Below, piece by piece: positions 25,847 through 37,516 of a stretch of 64,000 nt of DNA. The position numbers and the translations under genes are program-made. Position 1 is the first letter of the stretch; every line of letters begins with the position of its first letter. Source of the stretch: Allomuricauda sp. (lineage in GTDB: Bacteria > Bacteroidota > Bacteroidia > Flavobacteriales > Flavobacteriaceae); the NCBI RefSeq assembly GCF_013911645.1, contig NZ_JACESV010000002.1, positions 310,001 through 374,000 on the forward strand, given 5' to 3'. The notes under the pieces are model-generated. The model was given only the letters and a program-made list of their open reading frames with translations. It did no database searches and was not told the origin of the DNA.

Positions 25847-27514
25847 ATGAACGATTTACTAATCGCCAAAGGTGTTTCTTTGAAACACATATCCACCATT
25901 GCAGAAAAATTTGGAATCGACCCAGAGCACATTGAAATGTTCGGGAAATACAAGGCCAAACTTCCTCTTAAGGCCATTAACCGAGATAAAGCCAAAAACA
26001 GTAATTTAATTTTGGTATCGGCCATTTCCCCAACCCCAGCTGGCGAGGGAAAAACTACCATGTCCATAGGCCTTTCCGAAGGATTGAACCGTTTGGGCAA
26101 AAAAACAACCGTGGTATTGCGGGAGCCATCATTGGGACCTGTTTTTGGAATTAAAGGAGGTGCCACTGGTGGTGGTTATTCCCAAGTGTTGCCCATGGAG
26201 GACATCAACCTGCACTTTACGGGCGATTTTGCCGCCATTGAAAAGGCACACAATCTTTTATCGGCCATTATTGACAACAATATTCAGAATAAAACCAATT
26301 CTTTACGATTGGATCCTAGAACCATTGGCTGGAAACGGGTAATGGATATGAACGACCGTTCCCTGCGCCACATCATAGTGGGGCTCGGCGGTACCACTTC
26401 GGGTGTACCAAGGGAAACTGGTTTTGATATTACCGCTGCCTCCGAGATCATGGCCATTCTCTGCTTAGCTGAAAGCCTAAGCGACCTAAAAAAACGATTG
26501 GGTAACATTTTTGTAGGATATACTTTTGACAAAAAACCTATCTATGCTAAAAATTTGAAGGCCGAAGGCGCTATGGCCGCCTTGTTGAAGGATGCCATAA
26601 AACCCAATCTGGTGCAGACCATTGAGGGAAACCCCGCCATTATTCACGGAGGTCCTTTTGCCAACATTGCCCAAGGAACCAATTCGGTAATCGCGACTTT
26701 AATGGGGATGTCCCATTCTGATTACACCGTTACAGAAGCTGGATTTGGATTTGACTTAGGGGCCGAAAAATTCTTCGACATCAAATGTAAAAGTGCTGGT
26801 TTAAAGCCCAAGGCCGTTGTGCTTACCACAACTATTCGGGCATTAAAATATCATGGGGGCGCAGATTTAAAATCGTTGACCGAACCCAACGTAGAGGCCT
26901 TGAAAAAAGGGCTTCCGAATTTGGAGAAGCATTTGGAAAACATCGCTAAATTCAACGTTGTTCCCGTAATTGCCATCAATAAATTTGTTACAGACACGGA
27001 TGAAGAAATTGCGGTAATCAAGGCATTAGCAGTATCAAAAGGTGTTCGAGTAGCCGTTGCCAATGTTTGGGAGAAGGGTGGTGATGGCGCAGAAGAATTG
27101 GCTAAATCCGTAATTGAGATTGTGGAATCCAAAGCCTCCGATTTCCAACCACTTTATGATTGGAAATCAACAGTAAAAGACAAAATAGCCACTATTGCCA
27201 CCGAAATTTATGGTGCGGAATACGTGGATTACACCGCCAAAGCCAAAGCTGATTTAAGAAAAATCGCAGACCTTGGTTTAGATCAACTGCCCGTTTGCAT
27301 TGCCAAGACCCAAAAGTCATTATCGGACAATCCTAAATTACTGGGCAGGCCCAAAGATTTTATCATCACCGTGCGAGAAATAGAAATTGCCGTTGGGGCA
27401 GGTTTCCTTATTCCGATAACGGGCAACATTATGCGAATGCCCGGATTACCAGCACATCCATCATCCGAAGGTATCGACATTAATGATGCTGGGGAGATTA
27501 CCGGATTGTTCTAA
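25847..27514 (+). CDS. fhs: Formate-tetrahydrofolate ligase
   Basis: The enzyme makes 10-formyl-THF from formate, THF and ATP, feeding purine and fMet synthesis. The 555-residue length and the ATP-binding loop SPTPAGEGKTTMSIGLSEGL, the run EPSLGPVFGIKGGATGGGYS and the C-terminal PGLPAHPSSEGIDI are typical. The gene is convergent with glyS, with 3 bp between stops. A 5-formyl-THF cyclo-ligase gene at 56424 belongs to the same one-carbon pool. Confidence 0.97.
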   Translation: MNDLLIAKGVSLKHISTIAEKFGIDPEHIEMFGKYKAKLPLKAINRDKAKNSNLILVSAISPTPAGEGKTTMSIGLSEGLNRLGKKTTVVLREPSLGPVFGIKGGATGGGYSQVLPMEDINLHFTGDFAAIEKAHNLLSAIIDNNIQNKTNSLRLDPRTIGWKRVMDMNDRSLRHIIVGLGGTTSGVPRETGFDITAASEIMAILCLAESLSDLKKRLGNIFVGYTFDKKPIYAKNLKAEGAMAALLKDAIKPNLVQTIEGNPAIIHGGPFANIAQGTNSVIATLMGMSHSDYTVTEAGFGFDLGAEKFFDIKCKSAGLKPKAVVLTTTIRALKYHGGADLKSLTEPNVEALKKGLPNLEKHLENIAKFNVVPVIAINKFVTDTDEEIAVIKALAVSKGVRVAVANVWEKGGDGAEELAKSVIEIVESKASDFQPLYDWKSTVKDKIATIATEIYGAEYVDYTAKAKADLRKIADLGLDQLPVCIAKTQKSLSDNPKLLGRPKDFIITVREIEIAVGAGFLIPITGNIMRMPGLPAHPSSEGIDINDAGEITGLF

Positions 27515-27517
27515 GCC

Positions 27518-29059
27518 TTAGATTTTCTGTAACCAATAACGCATATCCACTTCTTTGGAGATGATTTCCTTCACCTCTGAAAGCTTTACACGTTTTTGAT
27601 CCATGGTATCCCTATGGCGGATGGTTACCGTATCGTCTTCCAATGTTTGATGGTCTACGGTAACACAAAAGGGTGTTCCCGCAGCATCTTGACGGCGGTA
27701 ACGGCGCCCTACGGCATCTTTTTCATCATAATCCACATTGAAATCCCATTTTAGCTCATCCACTAATTTTTGGGCAACTTCTGGCAGTCCATCCCGCTTC
27801 AACAATGGCAAAACGGCCACTTTGTTGGGGGCGAGCACAGCCGGAATTTTAAGTACGGTACGTGTAGAGCCATTTTCGAGCTCTTCTTCTTGCAAAGAGT
27901 TAGAGAACACAGCCAAGAACATACGATCTAATCCAATGGAAGTTTCCAACACGTAGGGCGTGTAGCTCTTATTCTCTTCGTGGTCGAAATACTGTAGTTT
28001 CTTGCCCGAGTATTCCTCATGCTTGCCCAAATCAAAATCGGTACGGGAATGGATTCCCTCCAGTTCTTTGAAACCAAACGGAAACCTAAACTCGATATCT
28101 GAAGCTGCATCGGCATAGTGCGCCAATTTTTCGTGGTCATGGAAACGGTAGTTGTCGGCTCCCATTCCCAAAGAAAGGTGCCATTTCATCCGTTTCTCTT
28201 TCCACGCCTCGTACCACTCCAATTGGGTGCCTGGTTTTATAAAGAATTGCATCTCCATCTGTTCAAATTCCCTCATACGAAAGATAAACTGACGGGCCAC
28301 AATTTCGTTACGGAAGGCTTTTCCTGTTTGGGCAATCCCAAACGGAATTTTCATCCTTCCGGTTTTCTGTACGTTCAAAAAGTTCACAAATATACCTTGT
28401 GCGGTTTCAGGACGAAGATACAGGTCCATGGCACTATCGGCAGAAGCTCCGAGTTTGGTGCCGAACATTAGGTTGAACTGCTTTACATCGGTCCAATTTT
28501 TTGATCCTGAAAGCGGACATGCAATCTCCAATTCCTCGATTAAGGCTTTTACATCAGCCAAATCTTCTTTTTCCAAAGACTGACCCATTCTTTTAAGAAT
28601 GGAATCGGCTTTCTCTTGATAACCTAGTACCCTATTATTGGTCGCTAAGAATTGCTCCTTATCAAAGCTATCTCCAAAGCGTTTTTCAGCTTTTTTGACT
28701 TCTTTTTCGATTTTGGCTTCGATTTTGGCTACATAATCCTCGATCAAAACATCGGCACGATACCTTTTTTTGGAATCTTTATTGTCTATCAAAGGGTCGT
28801 TAAAGGCATCTACGTGGCCAGAGGCCTTCCATGTGGTGGGATGCATAAATATGGCGGCATCAATCCCCACGATGTTCTCATTGAGCTGCACCATGGCCTT
28901 CCACCAATATTCGCGAATGTTCTTTTTTAGCTCGGCACCATTTTGACCGTAGTCATAAACTGCACTGAGTCCATCATAAATCTCACTGGATTGAAATACA
29001 TATCCGTATTCCTTTGCGTGGGAGATAACCTTCTTAAAAATGTCTTCCTGATTTGCCAT
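27518..29059 (-). CDS. glyS: Glycyl-tRNA synthetase, dimeric type
   Basis: A class II synthetase charging tRNA-Gly. The 513-residue length matches the alpha2 type rather than the alpha2beta2 form. Visible features are the start EDIFKKVISHAKEYGYVFQS, the motif 2 region FRNEIVARQFIFRMREFEQMEM, the motif 3 segment LETSIGLDRMFLAV and a C-terminal anticodon-binding domain from about residue 405 (KIPAVLAPNKVAVLPLLKR). It is single on its strand apart from the coiled-coil gene upstream. Confidence 0.97.
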   Translation of the reverse strand: MANQEDIFKKVISHAKEYGYVFQSSEIYDGLSAVYDYGQNGAELKKNIREYWWKAMVQLNENIVGIDAAIFMHPTTWKASGHVDAFNDPLIDNKDSKKRYRADVLIEDYVAKIEAKIEKEVKKAEKRFGDSFDKEQFLATNNRVLGYQEKADSILKRMGQSLEKEDLADVKALIEELEIACPLSGSKNWTDVKQFNLMFGTKLGASADSAMDLYLRPETAQGIFVNFLNVQKTGRMKIPFGIAQTGKAFRNEIVARQFIFRMREFEQMEMQFFIKPGTQLEWYEAWKEKRMKWHLSLGMGADNYRFHDHEKLAHYADAASDIEFRFPFGFKELEGIHSRTDFDLGKHEEYSGKKLQYFDHEENKSYTPYVLETSIGLDRMFLAVFSNSLQEEELENGSTRTVLKIPAVLAPNKVAVLPLLKRDGLPEVAQKLVDELKWDFNVDYDEKDAVGRRYRRQDAAGTPFCVTVDHQTLEDDTVTIRHRDTMDQKRVKLSEVKEIISKEVDMRYWLQKI

Positions 29060-29095
29060 TGGGCAAAAATAGAATTTTACCCAAAAAGAAGTATG

Positions 29096-29992
29096 TTATT
29101 TCAACTGAAATTCAGTGGAAGCCAGCAATCTTTCATCTTCAAAGACATTTAGGGTATAAATTCCTTCTGCCAACGACCCTTCGGGTACGGTAATGGCATC
29201 ACAAATACTGATTTCCTTTCCGGTGTAGACAATCTCAACTTTTTTGCTGTATGTATTCCCGCTAACCGAAATTGTATTGGCGTTATCCTCGATAATGGCC
29301 ATATTGGGATCCAAAAACTGGAGGTATAGCACTTTTATGTCCCCCTTCGTGTTAGGGTCGCTCAATATGGTAACGCATCCTCTCAACTTTTCGATCACAG
29401 AAGCCTTATTGGTTTTTATGGGTCTGCCAGCCCTTAACCTAAAACCACTGCCTTCGGCATCTTGTAGTTTTAAATAGCTTTTAATTTTGAGTTCCTTGGC
29501 AAGTTCCTTATTGGTCTCGCGAAGCAAAGATTCTGTTTGTTGCATACTATTGGCCCTGCCCCGTAGTTCTTCCAACCGCTTCAAGGTCTCGTCGTACTTG
29601 CTTGCCAGTAAACTATTGTTGTACCTAAGAAAGTTGTTTTTGAGCTTCAGGCTGTCAAAACGCAACTCCAATTTACGAAGTTCCTTTCTGGTTTCCTTTA
29701 ATTTGGTGATACTGAAGTTTAATCTGCCGACGGAGTCCAAAAGTTGTTGCACCCTAAAACGGGAGGTTTGCAACTCGATTTCGTTTACCTCATTTAATCC
29801 CGATAAACGGTCAACCTCTGCCCTCATCAATGTTAAATCCTTTACCAAAAGTGATTTTTCCTCCTCCAAATAGATCATTTGGTTTTTGGATTGGGCGTAG
29901 CTGTAATAAAAGGCAATAAGAATCCCCACAATTACCGCGGCCATAGCGGCAAAAATAATTTTGTAGTTGAAATTGTTATCTTGGGAGTTCAT
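29096..29992 (-). CDS. Membrane-anchored coiled-coil protein, unrecognised
   Basis: A 298-residue protein with one N-terminal membrane span (about residues 10-31, YKIIFAAMAAVIVGILIAFYY), a long coiled coil (about 38-170, rich in L, E, K, R with heptad spacing) and a C-terminal beta-rich domain of about 110 residues (GFRLRAGRPIKTNKASV onward). I do not recognise the C-terminal domain. It could be an envelope scaffold or motility accessory protein; the sequence does not decide. It ends 36 bp upstream of the glyS start on the same strand. Confidence 0.7.
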   Translation of the reverse strand: MNSQDNNFNYKIIFAAMAAVIVGILIAFYYSYAQSKNQMIYLEEEKSLLVKDLTLMRAEVDRLSGLNEVNEIELQTSRFRVQQLLDSVGRLNFSITKLKETRKELRKLELRFDSLKLKNNFLRYNNSLLASKYDETLKRLEELRGRANSMQQTESLLRETNKELAKELKIKSYLKLQDAEGSGFRLRAGRPIKTNKASVIEKLRGCVTILSDPNTKGDIKVLYLQFLDPNMAIIEDNANTISVSGNTYSKKVEIVYTGKEISICDAITVPEGSLAEGIYTLNVFEDERLLASTEFQLK

Positions 29993-30026
29993 GGGGTTGA
30001 CAGACTACTCTAAAAATGTATAAGAT

Positions 30027-30737
30027 TTGACACCAAAAAGGTTGGCTAAGATAATAAACGAGATTAACAACATCCTATTGCCAAGGGTATGTTTTGGATG
30101 TAATGCGCAATTATTCAGGGATGAACATGTTTTGTGTGCCGTTTGTCGACATGATGTGCCACTCACCGATTATAACTATCTGGAAGAAAATGCCGTGGAT
30201 CGTATATTTTATGGTAGAATTCCCATAAAAAAAGCTGCATCGTTTGTTTTCTTCTCCAAAAATGGGCTGATAAAAAATTTATTGCACTGGCTCAAATACA
30301 AAAACCAAGAACAGATCGGAGGTTTTTTTGGGGATTGGTGCGGTGCCCAATTAAAAGAAAGTGGTCAACTCGGCCATATTGATGCAGTAGTACCGGTTCC
30401 TTTGCATCCCAAAAAGCTGAAAAAGCGGGGCTACAATCAAGTAGCTTTATTTGCGCGTACAATTGCGGAAAATTTAGGTGCTGAATATTGTGATGATTGG
30501 TTGATAAAAGTGAAGAACATAAAAACCCAGACAAAAAAAGGCCGACAAAGTCGCTGGGAAAGCTCTAAAGATGCCTTTGACCTCAATGCATCATACAACA
30601 GAAAATTTAAGCATGTGCTTTTGGTGGACGATGTTATCACTACCGGGGCAACCATTGAATCTTGTGCACAAACACTTCTCCAACAAAAAAACATAGCGGT
30701 TTACGTATTGAGTATGGCCATGGTACCGGAGGGTTAA
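30027..30737 (+). CDS. ComF-family phosphoribosyltransferase-like protein
   Basis: A ComF-type cytosolic protein of 236 residues linked in other bacteria to DNA uptake. The N-terminal zinc-ribbon cysteines are CFGC and CAVC at about 22-41. The PRTase-type phosphate-binding segment is HVLLVDDVITTGATIESC, preceded by DAVVPVPLHPKKLKKRGYNQ. No ATG is in frame ahead of the zinc site; TTG at 30027 (or TTG at 30042) must serve as start, which is uncommon here. It is divergent from the coiled-coil gene. Confidence 0.9.
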   Translation: MTPKRLAKIINEINNILLPRVCFGCNAQLFRDEHVLCAVCRHDVPLTDYNYLEENAVDRIFYGRIPIKKAASFVFFSKNGLIKNLLHWLKYKNQEQIGGFFGDWCGAQLKESGQLGHIDAVVPVPLHPKKLKKRGYNQVALFARTIAENLGAEYCDDWLIKVKNIKTQTKKGRQSRWESSKDAFDLNASYNRKFKHVLLVDDVITTGATIESCAQTLLQQKNIAVYVLSMAMVPEG

Positions 30738-30802
30738 ATTTTATTAATGCGTTGTCCCGTTTTTCAAATTAGTTGTTTCTTTGTTCTTCATTGGTTTTAG
30801 GC

Positions 30803-32422
30803 ATGGTGTACTTAAAAAAACTGTTGGGACTTCTTTTTTTCGCCTTTATGGCCCTTGCTATGTGGCAATGTGCCAAACGAGGTTCCCCTAGCGGTGGCCC
30901 AAAGGATATTACACCTCCAAAACTGGTACGCAGCGAACCTGAAAACTTTACCACTAATTTTAAGGCAACAAAAATACGGCTCTATTTTGATGAGCTGATC
31001 AAGTTGGAGGACGTGCAGGACCAGTTGGTGGTTTCCCCACCCTTTAAGAACCCTGCCACCATAACCCCAATGGGCGCTCCGAGCAAGTATATTGAGGTTG
31101 TTATAAAAGACACGCTTAGGGAGAACACTACCTACACCATAAATTTTGGGCAAAGCATTGTGGACAACAATGAGGGGAACCCCAATAGCTTTTTGAGCTA
31201 CGTATTCTCTACGGGAGATTATTTGGACTCCCTGTCGTTATCCGGTGCTGTAAAAGATGCCGTTAACAGAAAAGCGGACGAGTTTATTAGCGTAATGCTT
31301 TACGAAATGGACAGCACCTATACAGATTCTACCATTTACAAAGAGCCCCCGTTGTATATTACAAATACTGGAGATAGCGTTCCCTTTTTTGAATTGAGGA
31401 ACCTAAAAGGTGGAAAATATGCCTTATTTGGCCTAAAGGATGTGAACAAGAACAACATGTTCGATCAAGGGCAAGATAAAATCGGTTTTATAGCCGACAC
31501 GATTACAATTCCAACGGATTCCATTTACTTATTGAATCTATTTCGAGAGCAGGCAAATTATAAACCTTCGGTGCCCAGTTTGGTGGCCAACAATAAAATT
31601 ATATTTGGGTATCAAGGGGATTACAGGGATTTGGACATTGAAACTTTGACCCCGATGCCCGATTCCGTAAAGACCACTATTTTGAAGGAACGGAACAAGG
31701 ACACCCTAAATTATTGGATGACCCCAACCGATTTGGATTCCATTATATTCACGGTCAGGAATGACAAAGCCCAGGTTGTTGACACTTTTACAGTGAAAAT
31801 GCGCGACCTTCCCATGGATTCCTTAAAACTCTCTACCTCCGTTAGCGGGAAATTTAATTTTGAGGACACCTTCAGTATTTTGGCCAATACGCCTATTGCA
31901 GCATTGGACACCAACCATATTTCGCTAAAAGTAAGCGATTCCATTCCCGCATCGTACTCCTATGTGTTGGACAGTTTGAACAACAAAATTGATTTCGATT
32001 TTGAGGTGGAGCCGAACCAGAAATATACTTTTTCGTTTTTGCCTGGGGCTATTACCGATTTCTTTGGAATTAAGAACGATACGTTGGCCTACAATTTATC
32101 TACAGGCAGTTTTGCAGATTATGGCAATCTAAGAATGATTTTAGGTGGCGATGTTACCTATCCTGTGATTGTACAGTTGACCAACGAAAAAGGAGAAGTG
32201 CAGCGAGAGATTATTGCTGCCGATGCACAATTCTTCGAATTCAACTACTTGAATCCGGGCAACTATGTAGCCCGCGTTATATTGGATAAAAATGGAAATG
32301 GCAAGTTGGATACCGGCAGCTTTCTCGAAAAAAGACAGCCCGAAGAAATAAGCTACTATCCTGGTGTTATTGAGATCAGGGCCAACTGGGAAAAGGAAGA
32401 AACCTTTATCCTATCAAATTAA
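30803..32422 (+). CDS. Ig-like domain lipoprotein
   Basis: A 539-residue envelope protein of a family common in Bacteroidota. The N-terminal hydrophobic segment ends at Cys23 (AMALAMWQC, by my reading a relaxed lipobox). A bacterial Ig-like (Big_5) domain follows immediately: GSPSGGPKDITPPKLVRSEP and IRLYFDELIKLEDVQDQLVV, ending near residue 125 with YVFSTGDYLDSL. The rest is beta-rich with a final carboxypeptidase-regulatory-like segment (GNYVARVILDKNGNGKLDTG). I use the ATG at 30803; 30773 would put ten extra residues before the signal. Function unknown. Confidence 0.82.
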   Translation: MVYLKKLLGLLFFAFMALAMWQCAKRGSPSGGPKDITPPKLVRSEPENFTTNFKATKIRLYFDELIKLEDVQDQLVVSPPFKNPATITPMGAPSKYIEVVIKDTLRENTTYTINFGQSIVDNNEGNPNSFLSYVFSTGDYLDSLSLSGAVKDAVNRKADEFISVMLYEMDSTYTDSTIYKEPPLYITNTGDSVPFFELRNLKGGKYALFGLKDVNKNNMFDQGQDKIGFIADTITIPTDSIYLLNLFREQANYKPSVPSLVANNKIIFGYQGDYRDLDIETLTPMPDSVKTTILKERNKDTLNYWMTPTDLDSIIFTVRNDKAQVVDTFTVKMRDLPMDSLKLSTSVSGKFNFEDTFSILANTPIAALDTNHISLKVSDSIPASYSYVLDSLNNKIDFDFEVEPNQKYTFSFLPGAITDFFGIKNDTLAYNLSTGSFADYGNLRMILGGDVTYPVIVQLTNEKGEVQREIIAADAQFFEFNYLNPGNYVARVILDKNGNGKLDTGSFLEKRQPEEISYYPGVIEIRANWEKEETFILSN

Positions 32423-33182
32423 AACTATCCCTATCTTCTAAAAACCTTAATTTTTTTCTTGTATTTTCTATGTGTTCTTTATCTAATGTGGCATATAGTA
32501 TCTCTTCTGCTTCAGAATAGGCCAAAAGCTCCCCGAGCACATCATACACGGCGGAATGCCCAGGGTATTCAAAATCCGCTCCATCCGTTCCTATACGGTT
32601 AACACCAATACAATAGGCCATGTTTTCGATAGCTCTTGCTTTTAACAATGTGTCCCAAGCATTAATTCTTTTCTTGGGCCAATTGGCCACATAAATCAAT
32701 ACATCGTAATCTTCGATGTTTCTGGACCAAACGGGAAACCGCAGATCGTAACAGATTAATGGATAAAAACTAAATCCTCTAAAATATTCAATGATTTTTT
32801 TGTCCCCTTTTGAATAAACCTTGTCTTCTCCAGCTAAAGTAAATGTATGTCTCTTATCATATGTTGACATACCCCCATCAGGCTGAACGAACCATAACCT
32901 GTTATAAAAATTATTTTCTTCTTGTGAAATAATACTTCCTATTATAGCTGCATCCTTTTCTCTTGCCTTTTGAAGCATCCATTCTACAGTTTTGTGCCCT
33001 TCAATAGGATTAATGTTTTCAGGCTTCATGGTAAAACCGGTCGTGAACATTTCGGGCAGTACAATCAAATCCACACGGTCAGCAATAGTATCAATCTTTT
33101 CCTCGAACATTTTCCTGTTTTTTGCTGGGTCTTCCCAGTATAAATTGGACTGAATTAAGGCAATGTTCAAAGTTGTGGACAT
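32406..33182 (-). CDS. Nitrilase-superfamily amidohydrolase (YafV/omega-amidase type)
   Basis: A 258-residue carbon-nitrogen hydrolase that likely cleaves omega-amides such as alpha-ketoglutaramate. The catalytic triad is Glu in LIVLPEMFTTGF, Lys in STYDKRHTFTLAG and Cys in YPLICYDLRFPVWSRN. The MFTTGF and WSRN contexts fit the omega-amidase branch. Its ATG abuts the stop codon of the ankyrin gene, so the two are co-transcribed. Its end overlaps the convergent Ig-like gene by 17 bp. Confidence 0.92.
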   Translation of the reverse strand: MSTTLNIALIQSNLYWEDPAKNRKMFEEKIDTIADRVDLIVLPEMFTTGFTMKPENINPIEGHKTVEWMLQKAREKDAAIIGSIISQEENNFYNRLWFVQPDGGMSTYDKRHTFTLAGEDKVYSKGDKKIIEYFRGFSFYPLICYDLRFPVWSRNIEDYDVLIYVANWPKKRINAWDTLLKARAIENMAYCIGVNRIGTDGADFEYPGHSAVYDVLGELLAYSEAEEILYATLDKEHIENTRKKLRFLEDRDSFNLIG

Positions 33183-33659
33183 CTAGTATTTTTTTAAAAT
33201 TTCTTCCATTTCGCTATTTCCCTGTTCCAAAACAAGGTCCATGGCTGTTTTCCCCTTGGCGTCTTTTACGGTGGTATTTGCCCCATGCTTTAGAAGAAGT
33301 TCTGCTATACTTTTGCGGTTAAATGTTACGGCATAAATAAGGCAAGTTGCCCCCATGGCGTTTTTTTGGCTGATATTAGCTCCAGCTTTTATTAATTTTT
33401 CGGCAATGCTTGTAAACCCTTTGAAACATACACCCATAAGAGCTGAATTTCCAGAACTGTCCAAAGCATTCACTTGAGCACCTTTATCCAACAAAAAATC
33501 AACTATGTCCTCGTGCCCATAATAAGCTGCCAATATAAGTGGCGTAGAGCCTCTTTGATCTTTGGCTTCCAAAAAAACAGGCTTCTTCCGTATTAGGTTT
33601 TGTACGGCTTCTAAATTACCGTTTCGTATTTGGTTAAAGAGTTCTTCCTTGTTGTTCAT
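33183..33659 (-). CDS. Ankyrin-repeat protein next to katG
   Basis: A 158-residue protein made of about four ankyrin repeats (for example GSTPLILAAYYGHEDIVDFL, GNSALMGVCFKGFTSIAEKL, GATCLIYAVTFNRKSIAELL, GKTAMDLVLEQGNSEMEEIL). No signal peptide is evident. It binds a protein partner, unknown. It follows katG on the same strand and precedes the omega-amidase gene with no gap. In Pseudomonas an ankyrin protein (AnkB) next to a catalase gene is required for full catalase activity, so a similar role with KatG is possible but not shown here. Confidence 0.88.
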   Translation of the reverse strand: MNNKEELFNQIRNGNLEAVQNLIRKKPVFLEAKDQRGSTPLILAAYYGHEDIVDFLLDKGAQVNALDSSGNSALMGVCFKGFTSIAEKLIKAGANISQKNAMGATCLIYAVTFNRKSIAELLLKHGANTTVKDAKGKTAMDLVLEQGNSEMEEILKKY

Positions 33660-33677
33660 TGTTATGCAGAAAGTTAT

Positions 33678-33717
33678 AAAAAACTGCCATAACCTTTTTT
33701 TAGCTACGGCAGTTTTT
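33678..33717. terminator. Terminator hairpin between katG and the ankyrin gene
   Basis: AAAAACTGCC pairs with GGCAGTTTTT around a T-rich loop. It could act on either strand and limits katG read-through into the ankyrin gene. Confidence 0.65.
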
Positions 33718-33765
33718 GTTGGTATAAATTTTCTATTCTATTTTTTTGGTTATGATTTGGGTCTA

Positions 33766-36269
<2,504 letters not shown>

Positions 36270-36884
36270 ATGAAAAAATTAATCATCCCTTTAGTTGCCC
36301 TAGTGCTTTTCAGTTTTTCCACGGATTATAGCACAAAGCTTAGTACAGAAGACCGAAAAATGATGATCAAACATTTAACGGAAACAAGAGAACATATGAA
36401 CGAGGTATTGGATGGTCTTACGTATGTACAATTCAACTATAAACCTGACCCGACATCGTGGTCCATTGCCGAATGTGTGGAACACCTTGCCTTGACCGAA
36501 AAGATGTTTGTCCAAACAGTACATAAAAGTGTTGAAGAGGGCCCAAAACCTACACTTAAGGACTCTTTAGTTTTTAAAGACGAACAAATTATGCCCATGG
36601 TGGCGGACAGGAGCCAAAAGGTGAAGACCTCCAAACCGTTCGAGCCAAGTGGAAAATTTGGTTCCACCGAAGAGACTTTGGAAGTTTTACTTTCCACCCG
36701 AAGCGAACTTATGGAATACGTTAAAACAACGGACGATGATTTGAGAAACCGTTACAATAGCGATCTACCTTTTGGAACTATAGATGGGGTTCAACTTATT
36801 GTTTTTATTGCTGGCCATATGGAAAGGCACGTACTACAAATGGAAGAGGTAATGAAAGACGAAGGTTTTCCAAAAATACAGTAA
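36270..36884 (+). CDS. DinB-like four-helix-bundle protein, secreted
   Basis: A 204-residue DinB/YfiT-type bundle with an N-terminal signal-like segment (MKKLIIPLVALVLFSFS). Metal-ligand histidines typical of the family are in SIAECVEHLALTEKM and in AGHMERHVLQMEEVM. Enzyme role is not known; relatives include thiol-dependent transferases. The signal is unusual as most DinB proteins are cytosolic. It stands alone, followed by the SYLF gene. Confidence 0.83.
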   Translation: MKKLIIPLVALVLFSFSTDYSTKLSTEDRKMMIKHLTETREHMNEVLDGLTYVQFNYKPDPTSWSIAECVEHLALTEKMFVQTVHKSVEEGPKPTLKDSLVFKDEQIMPMVADRSQKVKTSKPFEPSGKFGSTEETLEVLLSTRSELMEYVKTTDDDLRNRYNSDLPFGTIDGVQLIVFIAGHMERHVLQMEEVMKDEGFPKIQ

Positions 36885-36981
36885 CAAATTATATACTTTC
36901 CTTAACATTAATTGGCAAACCCTTTCCAAAAAGGAAGGGGTTCTTCATTTAATTTTGAATGAACTTAAAAACAAGAACATT

Positions 36982-37512
36982 ATGAAACTGATAAAAACCT
37001 TTGCTTTGGCAACCTTTCTTTTAATAATATCGGTTGCCTCAGCTCAAAATAAAAAGGACAAGAAAATAATGAAGGACGCCCAAAAGGCCAAAACCACCCT
37101 TTTGGAAACAAGTCCAAGTTTGGAGCATTTTTTTGACAATTCTGCCGGATATGTCATTTTTCCCAATGTTGGGAAAGGTGGTTTTATTATAGGGGGTGCA
37201 TCGGGCAATGGGGTAGTTTATGAAAATGGAGATGCCGTAGGTATGGCCGACCTTAAAAAACTGAACATTGGTCTACAAGCTGGCGGACAGGCCATTATTG
37301 AGGTTATTTTCTTTGAAACAGATGTAGACCTGCAACGATTTAAAACCGAAAAGTTCCAGTTTGCTGCTGAAACTTCTGCTGTTGCCCTAAAGTCCGGTAT
37401 TGCCTTTAATGCAAAATATAAAGATGGTGTGGCCGTTTTTGCCCTCCCTAAAGCTGGGCTTATGGCCGATGCATCGGTAGGTGGACAAAAATTTAGCTAC
37501 AAGGCTTTTTAA
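36982..37512 (+). CDS. SYLF-domain lipid-binding protein
   Basis: A 176-residue secreted protein of the Ysc84/SYLF family that binds phospholipids. The signal peptide is MKLIKTFALATFLLIISVASAQ. Family segments are GYVIFPNVGKGGFIIGGASGNGVVY and KSGIAFNAKYKDGVAVFALPKAGLMADASVGGQKF (long runs summarised, only features matter). The ATG at 36982 is chosen because it begins the signal; 36955 would add nine residues. It is convergent with the lamin-tail lipoprotein gene, 4 bp apart. Confidence 0.88.
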   Translation: MKLIKTFALATFLLIISVASAQNKKDKKIMKDAQKAKTTLLETSPSLEHFFDNSAGYVIFPNVGKGGFIIGGASGNGVVYENGDAVGMADLKKLNIGLQAGGQAIIEVIFFETDVDLQRFKTEKFQFAAETSAVALKSGIAFNAKYKDGVAVFALPKAGLMADASVGGQKFSYKAF

Positions 37513-37516
37513 AAGT